From NCBI GenBank assembly GCA_022361035.1, contig JAKSBP010000098.1, positions 1 to 34,274 on the forward strand: DNA of 34,274 bases, given 5' to 3'. Source of the stretch: Clostridia bacterium. GTDB lineage: Bacteria; Bacillota; Clostridia; Peptostreptococcales; Caminicellaceae. The notes under the pieces were generated by a model that was not told the origin of the DNA, made no database searches, and worked only from the letters and a program-made list of their open reading frames with translations. Shown here in pieces: positions 26,397-33,860 of this stretch (the stretch's first letter is position 1; each line of letters begins with the position of its first letter). The translations under genes and the position numbers were made by a program.

Positions 26397-27140
26397 ATGA
26401 AGGAATCTTTAGTGATACTATCGGGTTGGGCAGTAGATAATTTTGTATGGAGTCCAATCACAGATTTTTTGAGCCAGGATTTTCAAACATTTATCGTGGA
26501 TTGGGATGATGTCCTATCCCTAAGGGAATTTAAATACAGAGTTATGGATTTATTGAAGGAAAAGGGAATTAATAATTTTTCATTGATAGGGTGGTCACTA
26601 GGTTCCTTAGTGGCCCTTGATATAGCAAAAAACTGTTCTTCAAAGCTAAATAATCTAATTCTTTTCAGTCCTACAGCTAGATTTATACAGGATGAAGAAA
26701 GTAATTATAGTAGAGGATGGCATAAAAGAGTAGTGGAAAGAATGATTGATATGCTCATAAAACATCCCCAAAGGACATTAAATAACTTCTATGGAAACTT
26801 GTTTTCTGATTCAGAGGTAAAGAATGGATATTATGAAACGTTTCTAAGGGATTTAGATAAGGTGAGGAAAGAACAAGGGATTCAATCTCTGTCCCTAGGA
26901 TTAGAATATTTGATTCATAAGGATATTAGGAAGGATATTAAAGAGATAGATATTTCGGCTTTGCTTATACATGGAGATAGGGATATGATATGCCCTGTAG
27001 AGGCTGGAGAATATATAGGGGATAATTTAAGGAAGTCAAAATTTATACTGCTGAAGGAAACAGGCCATGTACCCTTTTATACAAATCCAGATCAGTGTTA
27101 TAAATACATAAAAAATTATATTTCAAATAAAGAGGGATAA
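26397..27140 (+). CDS. bioH: Pimeloyl-ACP methyl ester esterase (BioH-like alpha/beta hydrolase)
   Basis: Alpha/beta hydrolase of 247 residues with nucleophile S67 in IGWSLGSLVA, acid D194 or D196 in IHGDRDMICP and base H224 in KETGHVPF. The N-terminal LSGWAVDNFVW resembles the BioH oxyanion region. It sits between bioF and bioC, the bioF-bioH-bioC order known from some Bacillus biotin operons. The expected reaction is removal of the methyl group that BioC added once the pimeloyl chain is complete. Several unrelated esterases (BioG, BioJ, BioK, BioV) do this job in other bacteria; this looks nearest to BioH. It starts 4 nt after the bioF stop. Confidence 0.87.
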   Translation: MKESLVILSGWAVDNFVWSPITDFLSQDFQTFIVDWDDVLSLREFKYRVMDLLKEKGINNFSLIGWSLGSLVALDIAKNCSSKLNNLILFSPTARFIQDEESNYSRGWHKRVVERMIDMLIKHPQRTLNNFYGNLFSDSEVKNGYYETFLRDLDKVRKEQGIQSLSLGLEYLIHKDIRKDIKEIDISALLIHGDRDMICPVEAGEYIGDNLRKSKFILLKETGHVPFYTNPDQCYKYIKNYISNKEG

Positions 27141-27146
27141 TGAGGA

Positions 27147-27983
27147 ATGATTAATAAAGATAGATTAAAGAGACGTTTTAGCAGAAATGCAAAGCAATAT
27201 GATAAACATGCAAGGGTCCAGAAAGTAATGGGGGATATCCTTATAGAAAATATTAAAAGAGATGGTAAGTACTTTAAGAATATTTTAGAAATTGGATGCG
27301 GTACAGGATATGTAACGAAGGCTCTGGTAAAATATTTTCCAGGGGCCCAAATTACTGGAATCGATATTGCTCCCGGGATGATTGAACATATAAGTTCAAC
27401 CCTTCAAGATGAAAACGTAAAGTTTATCTGTGGGGATATTGAGGAAATGACCCTAAGTGAAAAATATGATTTGGTTATATCAAATGCAACCTTTCAGTGG
27501 TTTAATCATCTTGATAAAACCCTTGATAAAATAGTTAGGAGCCTGAATCCAAATGGAATTTTATGCTTTTCTACCTTTGGAGAAAAAACCTTTTATGAAC
27601 TCCATAGGACCTTTGATAAGGCTGGGGAAATACTAAAAATCAATGAAGAAGTCTCTCCAGGTCAGTCCTTTTACTCATTAAATGAATTAGAGGGGATATG
27701 TAGAAATATTGCTGTAAAAGAGGGCCGTAAGGCTATGGAAATCTGTTCTTTCCAGACATATGAGCTTGAATACTTTAATAGCTGCAAAGATTTTCTATAT
27801 TCTATTAAAAAGATCGGTGCTAATAATAGTGAAAGTAATAGAAATAGAATAGTACCAGATTTTATTGAAAAGGTCATGGAAATTTACGATAAGGATTACT
27901 TAGAAGATAATAAAGTAAGGGCAACCTACCATAATCTATTTATCTATATGAAAAGTAATTTAAGGGGTTTGCCTAATAGATAG
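27147..27983 (+). CDS. bioC: Malonyl-ACP O-methyltransferase BioC
   Basis: SAM-dependent methyltransferase that masks the free carboxyl of malonyl-ACP so that fatty acid enzymes can extend it towards pimelate. 278 residues. The N-terminus RLKRRFSRNAKQYDKHARVQ is a BioC hallmark; SAM motif I is ILEIGCGTGYVT (about 46-57), followed by GIDIAPGMIE and the SNATFQWF segment typical of BioC. It is the last gene of the operon, 6 nt after bioH. Confidence 0.94.
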   Translation: MINKDRLKRRFSRNAKQYDKHARVQKVMGDILIENIKRDGKYFKNILEIGCGTGYVTKALVKYFPGAQITGIDIAPGMIEHISSTLQDENVKFICGDIEEMTLSEKYDLVISNATFQWFNHLDKTLDKIVRSLNPNGILCFSTFGEKTFYELHRTFDKAGEILKINEEVSPGQSFYSLNELEGICRNIAVKEGRKAMEICSFQTYELEYFNSCKDFLYSIKKIGANNSESNRNRIVPDFIEKVMEIYDKDYLEDNKVRATYHNLFIYMKSNLRGLPNR

Positions 27984-28066
27984 AGTTACTGAAAGATTTT
28001 AAAAGAGTATATTCATAATTTAACCTGTGTGATAGCAAACTATATATGTTGATTTTACAATGCTAA

Positions 28067-28176
28067 GGGAGTTTTAGTGTTTCATTTGAGTGATTTTTAT
28101 AAACCTGTTTTACCCTTCAAACTCATATGAAAAAACAGGTTTATATCATGAACGAAAAGGAAATATCAAAACTCCC
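28067..28176 (-). repeat. Repeat family 1, short variant (copy 4)
   Basis: In reverse orientation this shares the core of copy 2 (CATGATATAAACCTGTTTT and AAACAGGTTTATAAAAAT, with CCTTTT before). Its outer arms are new: GGGAGTTTTAGTGTTT (28067-28082) pairs with the arm ending AAAACTCCC at 28176. It is about 110 bp rather than 179 bp. A GCTAA..TTAGC pair lies just outside. Confidence 0.75.
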
Positions 28177-28223
28177 GACTATAGGAATTAGCGCAATAAG
28201 TTAATTTAGTTATAAATAGTAGA

Positions 28224-28255
28224 AAAACTATCGAAATCTATTGAAATTTTGATAG
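28224..28255 (-). terminator. Terminator of the hflK-hflC operon
   Basis: On the minus strand CTATCAAAAT and ATTTCGATAG (plus 28246-28255 and 28228-28237) form a stem followed by TTTTT. It directly borders repeat family 2 copy B on the outside. Confidence 0.7.
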
Positions 28256-28259
28256 CTCT

Positions 28260-28409
28260 GAGGCTGTTAACAAACCCCCAATTTCTGCGTTACTGCTAAA
28301 ATCTCCGGTGCTCCCTTGCAGTAGAGCAAGTTCCGCTCCTCGATTTCAGCGTGTCTTGAACTTGGAAGTTTGTTAAAGCCTGCCATCTTGTTAACTTTGT
28401 TAACAATCT
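28260..28409 (-). repeat. Structured repeat family 2, copy B (150 bp)
   Basis: Reverse complement of the body at 34088-34238 and nearly identical to it. Nested pairings include TTGTTAAC/GTTAACAA, TAACAAACTTCCAAGTT with AAATTGGGGGTTTGTTA, CTTGC/GCAAG and GGCT/AGCC. It is visibly richer in GC than its surroundings. It lies between the two terminator hairpins at 28224-28255 and 28412-28441. Confidence 0.9.
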
Positions 28410-28411
28410 GA

Positions 28412-28441
28412 GAACTATCAAAATTTTGATAGTTCTTATTT
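28412..28441 (+). terminator. Terminator of the bio operon
   Basis: GAACTATCAAAA and TTTTGATAGTTC form a perfect 24-nt palindrome (28412-28435), followed by TTATTTT on the plus strand. Its core resembles the hairpin on the other side of repeat copy B. Confidence 0.7.
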
Positions 28442-28554
28442 TAAATTAATTTATGATGTGAATTTTCATAACGATGAACTTTAATTTTCTGGTTTAAGGG
28501 CAGTGGAATCTCCTACTTAAGCTTCAAGGATTACTATTATTAAAGGATTTACCC

Positions 28555-29592
28555 CTATTGTCCAGAGAAATACTTTAAGAACCTATTATTTTTATCTATA
28601 AATATAACCGTATTTTCATCAATAGTTTTTTCATATGAATCAAGGGTTTTCCAAAACTCATAGAATTCCGGGTCCCTGCTGAAACCTTGGGCATAAATTT
28701 CTAAGGCTGTAGCATCGGCTTTTCCACGAATTTTTTCCGCTTCTTCAATTGACTGGGCAATAGTTTGGGCAACTTCTTTATCGGTTTCTGCAACGGTTTT
28801 TTGATAAAGCTCCTGTCCTTCGGAACGCATCTGTTGAGCAATAGCTTCCCTCTCTGCTATCATCTTTCTATAGGTTGACTCAATGTTGGCAGCGGGGAGT
28901 AAAGTTCTATAAATCTCAATATCCTTAACTACTATACCATTCTCTGCAACTTTTTTGTTAAGTTGTTCCAATCCTTCATTTAGGGTTGCATATAATTTTT
29001 CCTTGTCCGTTAAAAAAACTTCACTATTTAATTGATTGATTCTTTGAATGACAACTGGATATATCTGGTCATCTAAAAAGCCACTTGCATTATTTATTGA
29101 CTTTAGGGTCATTTGAAATAATCCTGGATGGGTTATTTCCCACTGGGCAAACATAGTTATTTGATATTTAATTTTATCCCTAGTGTTTATTTCCTCAGGC
29201 TGTGATATATAGGTTAAAAGCTTACTTGTGTTTTTTTGAACATTTGTTATGAAGGGTATTTTGAAAAATAGACCCTTGTCATATATCAATTTAACTCCTT
29301 TAAGTTCAGGCTTAAGATTATGCTGATTTTCCGTTTCTATGCTGTCCCTATCAACTATAATTTTAGTTATCTTACCAAATTCTCTTACGACTGCTACTTC
29401 ATCTTCCCTTACTGTAAATACAAAGGAACTTGCAGTGGATAATATAATTGCTAATATTAGTATAAATATAAATGATTTACCGAATTTACCCATAACTTTT
29501 TTAGAGTTTTCTTTAATATTCTCTGAGATGTTGCCCTTTATATCACTAAAGGAGTTATTCTCACTGTCGCTGCTATTAAAAAATGGACTCAT
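28555..29592 (-). CDS. hflC: Membrane protease modulator HflC
   Basis: SPFH/prohibitin-family protein that, with HflK, forms the membrane cage around the FtsH protease in E. coli. 345 residues: a polar N-terminus of about 40 residues, one membrane helix (about 41-60), an SPFH domain beginning VREDEVAVVREFGK, and a charged coiled-coil region (about 240-290) rich in Q, E and A, including REAIAQQMRSEGQE. The C-terminal YAQGFSRDPEFYEFWKTL is the HflC hallmark. It starts one base after the hflK stop. ftsH is not in the window. Confidence 0.92.
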   Translation of the reverse strand: MSPFFNSSDSENNSFSDIKGNISENIKENSKKVMGKFGKSFIFILILAIILSTASSFVFTVREDEVAVVREFGKITKIIVDRDSIETENQHNLKPELKGVKLIYDKGLFFKIPFITNVQKNTSKLLTYISQPEEINTRDKIKYQITMFAQWEITHPGLFQMTLKSINNASGFLDDQIYPVVIQRINQLNSEVFLTDKEKLYATLNEGLEQLNKKVAENGIVVKDIEIYRTLLPAANIESTYRKMIAEREAIAQQMRSEGQELYQKTVAETDKEVAQTIAQSIEEAEKIRGKADATALEIYAQGFSRDPEFYEFWKTLDSYEKTIDENTVIFIDKNNRFLKYFSGQ

Positions 29593-29593
29593 A

Positions 29594-30553
29594 CTATTGA
29601 CCCTCCTTTGCTGGGGCTATGGAATTTGGATTGATTGGAAGATACTTTACCACATTGCCGTTATCGGAATCTATAATATATTTATTTTCAACCTTTGAAA
29701 GAACCTTCTCCATGGTTTCGAGATAGAGTCTAGTCTTTGTAATACTCTTAGCAACCTTATACTTTTCGTAGACTTGAATAAAGTTCTCAACATCACCCTT
29801 GGCCTGGGACACTTTTTCAGCCTTATATGCCTCTGCATCTTGAATTAATTTATAGGCTTCGGCCCTTGCATTGGGGAGTTTTTCATTTTTATATCTATTT
29901 GCCTTATCTAAAAGCTCTCTTTTTTGATTAATTGCGTTGTTTACGTCATCATATGCAGCCTTTACATTGTTAGGAACAGTAATATTTTGGATTTTCAAGG
30001 ATTTTATTTCTATACCTAATCCGTAGCTGTTTACTTTTTTAGACAGTTCAGGTAGGACTTCTGAGGAAATAGTCTCTTTATTCAAAAGTGCATCATCTAA
30101 ATCCTTATTCTGAACATTTCTTCTCAGTACACTTTCAAAGGCAAGCTTAATAGTATCTCTTTGGTCTTCAACATTATACAAATAATCAGAGGCATCTAAT
30201 ATTTTATACTGTATCATGGCCTCCACATTTATTAAATAACTTCCCTTTGTAAGAATTATTGCCTCTTCTGTTACATCCTCATAGGCAGCTGTCTTCTTAG
30301 TAGTTGGTTGTTCAGAGGATCTATAACCGTACTGAATAGTACGAAGCCCCTCGGTTTGGATTTTTATAATTCTGTCGATTAGGGGTATCTTGAATTTAAA
30401 GCCTGCATCCCTTACTACATCTACCTTTTCACCAAATCTTTCTATTACTACCTGTTCTCCTGATTCTACAGTGTAAAAGGAGCCAGTAACTGCTATAAAG
30501 GCAAAAACGATAAATAAAACTCCTAATACGAATTTTAATAGCTTTGATTCCAT
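29594..30553 (-). CDS. hflK: Membrane protease modulator HflK
   Basis: Partner of HflC, 319 residues, with one N-terminal membrane helix (about 6-26) and an SPFH domain (VESGEQVVIERFGEKV onward). The middle has the ATYEDV-like AAYEDVTEEAIILTKG and the segment on natural partner contacts LRRNVQNKDLDDALLNKE. A long coiled coil with NARAEAYKLIQDAEAYKAE (about 230-255) matches HflK. It lacks the glycine-rich N-terminal tail of E. coli HflK, common in Bacillota. AAGGAGG precedes the start. First gene of a two-gene operon. Confidence 0.92.
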   Translation of the reverse strand: MESKLLKFVLGVLFIVFAFIAVTGSFYTVESGEQVVIERFGEKVDVVRDAGFKFKIPLIDRIIKIQTEGLRTIQYGYRSSEQPTTKKTAAYEDVTEEAIILTKGSYLINVEAMIQYKILDASDYLYNVEDQRDTIKLAFESVLRRNVQNKDLDDALLNKETISSEVLPELSKKVNSYGLGIEIKSLKIQNITVPNNVKAAYDDVNNAINQKRELLDKANRYKNEKLPNARAEAYKLIQDAEAYKAEKVSQAKGDVENFIQVYEKYKVAKSITKTRLYLETMEKVLSKVENKYIIDSDNGNVVKYLPINPNSIAPAKEGQ

Positions 30554-30831
30554 GGTAAACCTCCTTAAAGTTAGTCAATGTGATACTATTCTATACTTAT
30601 TAGGGAATTTCCTTCAAAATGCAAAAATTATATAGTATAAAAAGGAAAAATAAGTAATATAGAGATTTAAATAAAGCCATTATTTAAAACTACAGAAAAA
30701 AACTGAAAAACATTAAATATTCTGATATTTGCAAATTAAAAAGTATATAAAAAATTTTGATATATTTTGATGATAATAGGAAATAATTATATATAATATA
30801 AGATAAATTTAAGTTTTTGGGGGATGGGGTT

Positions 30832-31689
30832 ATGGATATAACAAAAAAGAATGTAATCATATTTATAATTGAAGAAGTAAGGAGTAGATTCAGGTACCAT
30901 AATATTTCTGCATATGGGGCACAATTAGCCTATTTTTTTCTACTATCACTTTTTCCATTTTTAATTTTTCTTATAGCAATCTTGAGCAATTTTTCTATAT
31001 CTTTAGACGGTGCTCTAAATACTTTAGCGAAGGTAGCCCCCAGGGAAGCTATTATAATAATTAATGATTATATAAAAAGCCTTATGTCAACTAAAATTAT
31101 AAATTTACTGTCTATCTCTTTTTTAATAACCATATGGTCTGCTTCTAGGGCTGTAAATGCTTTGATAAATGCCTTAAATAGTGCCTATGACATTCAGGAG
31201 ACTAGAAGCTTTATAAAAAAGAGGGTACTTGCCATACTCTTTACAGTTTTAATCGCACTTTCAATTGTTTTAGCGCTAATAATACCCACCATGGGAATGG
31301 ATTTTTTACTATGGATATCGAAATACATAATATTATCAGATTTTGTAATTAAATTATGGTACTATGCAAGATGGTTAATCATAACATTAATACTTTTTTT
31401 AGTATTAGGCTCATTATATTTCGTAGCACCTAACACAAAAACTAGATTTGCTGAAATAATTCCTGGAACCATTTTTGCAATTTTTGGATGGATAGCTATA
31501 TCAATTGGGTTTTCATACTTTGTAAATAATTTTAGAAATTATACATTAGTTTATGGAAGCTTGGGGGCAATTATAGTTTTAATGATATGGCTATACCTTA
31601 GTGGAGTTATTTTAATTATAGGGGGAGAAATAAACTCATTATATAGTATTTATATAGATTTGAATAGGAGGGAGAGATTGAAAATATAA
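30832..31689 (+). CDS. YihY/BrkB family membrane protein
   Basis: Integral membrane protein of 285 residues with about six helices, in the YihY/virulence factor BrkB family (once mislabelled ribonuclease BN). Family hallmarks are the N-terminal SAYGAQLAYFFLLSLFPFLIFL, WSASRAVNALINALNSAYD and the C-terminal YGSLGAIIVLMIWLYLSGVILIIGGEINS. Its function is unknown; transport or envelope roles have been suggested for the family. I start at the ATG at 30832 rather than the in-frame TTG at 30817, because the G-rich ribosome site lies between them. Confidence 0.9.
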   Translation: MDITKKNVIIFIIEEVRSRFRYHNISAYGAQLAYFFLLSLFPFLIFLIAILSNFSISLDGALNTLAKVAPREAIIIINDYIKSLMSTKIINLLSISFLITIWSASRAVNALINALNSAYDIQETRSFIKKRVLAILFTVLIALSIVLALIIPTMGMDFLLWISKYIILSDFVIKLWYYARWLIITLILFLVLGSLYFVAPNTKTRFAEIIPGTIFAIFGWIAISIGFSYFVNNFRNYTLVYGSLGAIIVLMIWLYLSGVILIIGGEINSLYSIYIDLNRRERLKI

Positions 31690-31735
31690 AGTTACTTGTA
31701 AAATAGATATTAATTATTAGAAGGGAGATTTAAAT

Positions 31736-32359
31736 ATGAAGAAAACTTTAATATGGTTTTTTATTGTGTTGATGGCTGTATCTTTGATAGCGGGGTGTGC
31801 TGTAGATAATGAGGAACCCCAAGGTGAAAATGGAAACAATGTAAATGAAGGGAATGAAAATGAGGGTAATGTAAATGAAGGGAATGAAAATGAAGGTAAT
31901 GAAAACAATGGAACAGGAGAAGGGGAAGAACAGGAAATTTCTAAAACAGGTGTTTATATAGGACAAATAGATAATAGTTCTATTGAAATCGAAGTAGATG
32001 GTGAATCCATGGCCTTTCGCTTGACCGAGGAAACAAGGGGTGTCATTGAAGAGCTTAATGAGAATGACCAGGTGGATGTTACTTACTATAGTAATGAACA
32101 TGGTCAAAATATTTTAGTTACCCTTGCAAAAAAAGATATGGCTGAAGAAGAAAATGTAAAAACTGATGTAGGGACCTATAAGGGACAATTAGATAACTCT
32201 TCAATTGAAGTTGAGATTGAAGGAGAGCCTAAGTCATTGGTAAACTATGAAATGGAAGAATTGCTTGAAGGTATTGAAAAGGATGACAAGGTAGAGGTGA
32301 AATACTCTGAAAATGAACAGGGACAATTAGACCTTAAGAGTATAAAAAAAGTTGAATAG
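31736..32359 (+). CDS. Lipoprotein with low-complexity linker and two repeated domains
   Basis: 207-residue predicted lipoprotein. A hydrophobic signal peptide ends in the lipobox LIAGC, with C21 as lipid-bearing residue. Residues about 30-66 are an N/E/G linker, encoded in part by two tandem 30-bp units (31838-31867 and 31868-31897). Two copies of a domain of about 60 residues follow: TGVYIGQIDNSSIEIEVDGE (from 71) and VGTYKGQLDNSSIEVEIEGE (from 145). I do not recognise the repeat domain; its beta-rich look suggests a small barrel. It follows the YihY gene by 46 bp and may share its transcript. A hairpin at 32435-32467 lies downstream. Confidence 0.82.
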   Translation: MKKTLIWFFIVLMAVSLIAGCAVDNEEPQGENGNNVNEGNENEGNVNEGNENEGNENNGTGEGEEQEISKTGVYIGQIDNSSIEIEVDGESMAFRLTEETRGVIEELNENDQVDVTYYSNEHGQNILVTLAKKDMAEEENVKTDVGTYKGQLDNSSIEVEIEGEPKSLVNYEMEELLEGIEKDDKVEVKYSENEQGQLDLKSIKKVE

Positions 32360-32434
32360 CATAATAAAAATAAACTTTAAAAAAGTTGTATAATCCTTGA
32401 TTTACATAATTTTAAATAAACACTTTAACAATCT

Positions 32435-32467
32435 GAATCACTATCAATAAATTTGAGATAGTGATTC
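32435..32467 (+). terminator. Hairpin downstream of the lipoprotein gene
   Basis: GAATCACTATC (32435-32445) and GATAGTGATTC (32457-32467) form a perfect 11-bp stem with an 11-nt loop. No clear T run follows, so termination is likely but not certain. It ends 3 nt before repeat copy 3. Confidence 0.55.
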
Positions 32468-32470
32468 TAT

Positions 32471-32649
32471 TATAGAAGAGAGATTGAGGATGTTAACTTA
32501 CTACAGCAGCCACAGAGAATCCTTTAGGCTCATGCTATAAATCTGTTTTTAGATAGATAATAGAAGGTAAAACAGATTCATAAAAGTCGCTCAAAAGGAA
32601 ATCTCAGTGGCTGCTTTCGTTTATTAAGCTTGTTAGTCTCTCTTCTATA
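32471..32649 (+). repeat. Palindromic repeat family 1, copy 3 (179 bp)
   Basis: Ends TATAGAAGAGAGA (32471-32483) and TCTCTCTTCTATA (32637-32649) pair perfectly over 13 bp. Inner arms are CAGCCACAGAG / CTCAGTGGCTG and AATCTGTTTT / AAAACAGATT. The interior is close to copy 1, but the outer stem sequence is different while still paired. Confidence 0.88.
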
Positions 32650-32846
32650 TTTAGATGCTATTCAAATAATCAAAATATAAAAGGTTTATTAGGGAAAGCG
32701 TTATAGTATTACAGTTTCATTACAAATTACAGATTTCATTGTAATTTTTACCACCCTAACATATAATGATTTTGGAGTGAAATTAAATATGGGAATTCAC
32801 TAATGATTAAACCATTTAAATATAATAAAAAGGAGGTCGTGTAGAA

Positions 32847-32987
32847 ATGATGTTTAATAAAAAATGGATGATTACTAAATTAAATACTACAGATTCAATC
32901 TTGGCATTTTTATTGTCATGGATTTATAAAATTAAATATTATATGTGCACGACTTATATCTTAAATAAGCTTTGTCTAGCAGGTTAA
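32847..32987 (+). CDS. Small hydrophobic protein of unknown function (46 aa)
   Basis: A 46-codon frame starting ATGATG with AAAAAGGAGG about 10 nt upstream, and ending TAA at 32987. A hydrophobic middle (SILAFLLSWIY) is followed by a basic, tyrosine- and cysteine-bearing tail (C34 and C43). It has its own terminator at 33026-33058, so it looks like a real transcription unit. It could be a small membrane peptide, a signalling or toxic peptide, or a remnant. I do not recognise the family. Confidence 0.5.
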   Translation: MMFNKKWMITKLNTTDSILAFLLSWIYKIKYYMCTTYILNKLCLAG

Positions 32988-33025
32988 TAATTGTTAATAG
33001 ATTTATAATTAGATAATAGCTATAG

Positions 33026-33058
33026 CCATAGGTTGTGTACCCAATACCTATGGTTTTT
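33026..33058 (+). terminator. Terminator of the 46-codon ORF
   Basis: CCATAGGT (33026-33033) and ACCTATGG (33046-33053) form an 8-bp stem followed by TTTTT. Confidence 0.8.
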
Positions 33059-33124
33059 GTATTATATTGGCTGTTAAATAGTTTTTATCATGGTCAAAGT
33101 TATATAAATACTCTTGTTAATTAT

Positions 33125-33152
33125 ACCGTAGGTTTTAAACCTATGGTTTTTT
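33125..33152 (+). terminator. Second terminator of similar sequence
   Basis: ACCGTAGGTT (33125-33134) and AACCTATGGT (33138-33147) pair over 10 bp with a 3-nt loop and a following T run. Its core repeats that of the terminator 70 bp upstream. Confidence 0.8.
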
Positions 33153-33250
33153 CTTTGTAAAATATTAATGTAAACCTCAAAACATGAGGCTTCATAGCCA
33201 TATACCTTAATGGATTAATATAGATATCTTTTTATAAGGAGGTTGATAAA

Positions 33251-33280
33251 ATGATTATAGCTGTGGTGATTAAAAATTAA
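33251..33280 (+). CDS. Nine-codon ORF with strong ribosome site
   Basis: ATG at 33251, encoding MIIAVVIKN and stopping with TAA at 33280. AAGGAGG lies at 33236-33242, 8 nt upstream, an ideal site for so short a frame. It may be a leader peptide for the structured segment and small gene downstream, or the start of a broken gene. Confidence 0.3.
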   Translation: MIIAVVIKN

Positions 33281-33393
33281 TTGAGTAGAAAGTAGAAGTC
33301 ACATTTAAGACTCAAGCGTTAGCAGTGGTGGATATAGCAGTAGCTATAATAATTTTCCGAAGGTGACGCTAAGGTCAAGGAGGGAATGAGAAA

Positions 33394-33576
33394 ATGAAGA
33401 TAATAGATATGGAGTTAAATATGGGATATTTCAATATTTGTGTTAATGTTAAAAAAAATGTGAAATTAAAAAAGGAAATAGATTTAGAAAGTATTAAATA
33501 TCAAAATCAATTAAAAGAAACTATTAAAAAAACAAAACCTTTATCACAAAATTTAAATGACTTTAATATATTTTAA
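33394..33576 (+). CDS. Small protein of unknown function, paralogue 1 (60 aa)
   Basis: 60 residues, start ATG with CAAGGAGGG upstream. It has an N-terminal MELNMGYFNICVNV segment and a lysine-rich helical remainder, with no signal peptide. Laid without gaps from residue 1 beside the protein starting at 33861, it agrees at about 13 of the first 44 positions, including M6, N9, G11, F13, N14, V19, N22, K26, K27 and I29. The two are therefore a duplicated pair. I do not recognise the family. Confidence 0.7.
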   Translation: MKIIDMELNMGYFNICVNVKKNVKLKKEIDLESIKYQNQLKETIKKTKPLSQNLNDFNIF

Positions 33577-33593
33577 TACTGGGGGGAGATAAA

Positions 33594-33640
33594 ACTTAAG
33601 GGGAGAATAGGGACCTGGTATATTAAGTACTCCCCTGAGT
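33594..33640 (+). other. Hairpin between the two small paralogous genes
   Basis: ACTTAAGGGGAG (33594-33605) pairs with CTCCCCTGAGT (33630-33640) with one bulged A and a G-T pair. No T run follows. It could protect the transcript end or separate the two genes. Confidence 0.5.
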
Positions 33641-33860
33641 GAAATTCGATTAAAACTCTAAAAGAACATTTGCCCTCAGCCATGAATATGGATTTTGCAC
33701 GGTAGATAACTAATAAAAGAACAAATAATATGGAAGGTTATTTTTTGAATACCCCTTAATTAATCGAGGAGATGATAGCGTGATTAAATTTATAACAAGA
33801 GATAAAAGGAATAAGTATGTGGTTATAAAGAATGATGTAAATTTGAAGGAGGAGATTAAA

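Larger units (their letters stand above)
27984..28554. other. Intergenic region between converging bioC and hflC, built of repeats and hairpins
   Basis: No gene was found here. In order: a short relative of repeat family 1 (28067-28176), a terminator hairpin (28228-28255), repeat family 2 copy B (28260-28409) and a second terminator hairpin (28412-28441). The rest is AT-rich and plain. Confidence 0.8.
32360..32846. other. Intergenic region holding repeat family 1 copy 3
   Basis: No gene was found here. A hairpin (32435-32467) is followed at once by the 179-bp repeat copy. 32650-32840 is AT-rich, with a TTACAAAT..ATTTCATTGTAA inverted sequence near 32725-32745, and presumably carries the promoter for the small ORF at 32847. 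Confidence 0.6.
32988..33393. other. Region with tandem terminators, a 9-codon ORF and a folded leader
   Basis: Two similar terminators lie at 33026-33058 and 33125-33152. A CCTCAAAACATGAGG hairpin lies near 33176. After the 9-codon ORF (33251-33280), the segment 33281-33393 has a TATAGC..GCTATA hairpin and pairing possibilities between AGCGTTAGC and GACGCTAA. No known riboswitch was recognised. Confidence 0.5.

Noticed and set aside
31748..32107. 119-codon minus-strand frame opposite the lipoprotein gene
   Set aside because: The repeated Asn/Glu/Gly codons of the lipoprotein create an Ile/Phe-rich antisense frame; no start signals support it.
6298..32649. CRISPR array or integron attC sites
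   Set aside because: The copies are thousands of bases apart, not tandem, and there are no cas or integrase genes.
33281..33393. Known riboswitch (c-di-GMP, glycine, THF, fluoride) before the small gene
   Set aside because: CCGAAGG and nearby stems recall pieces of such motifs, but no complete consensus core could be laid on the sequence.
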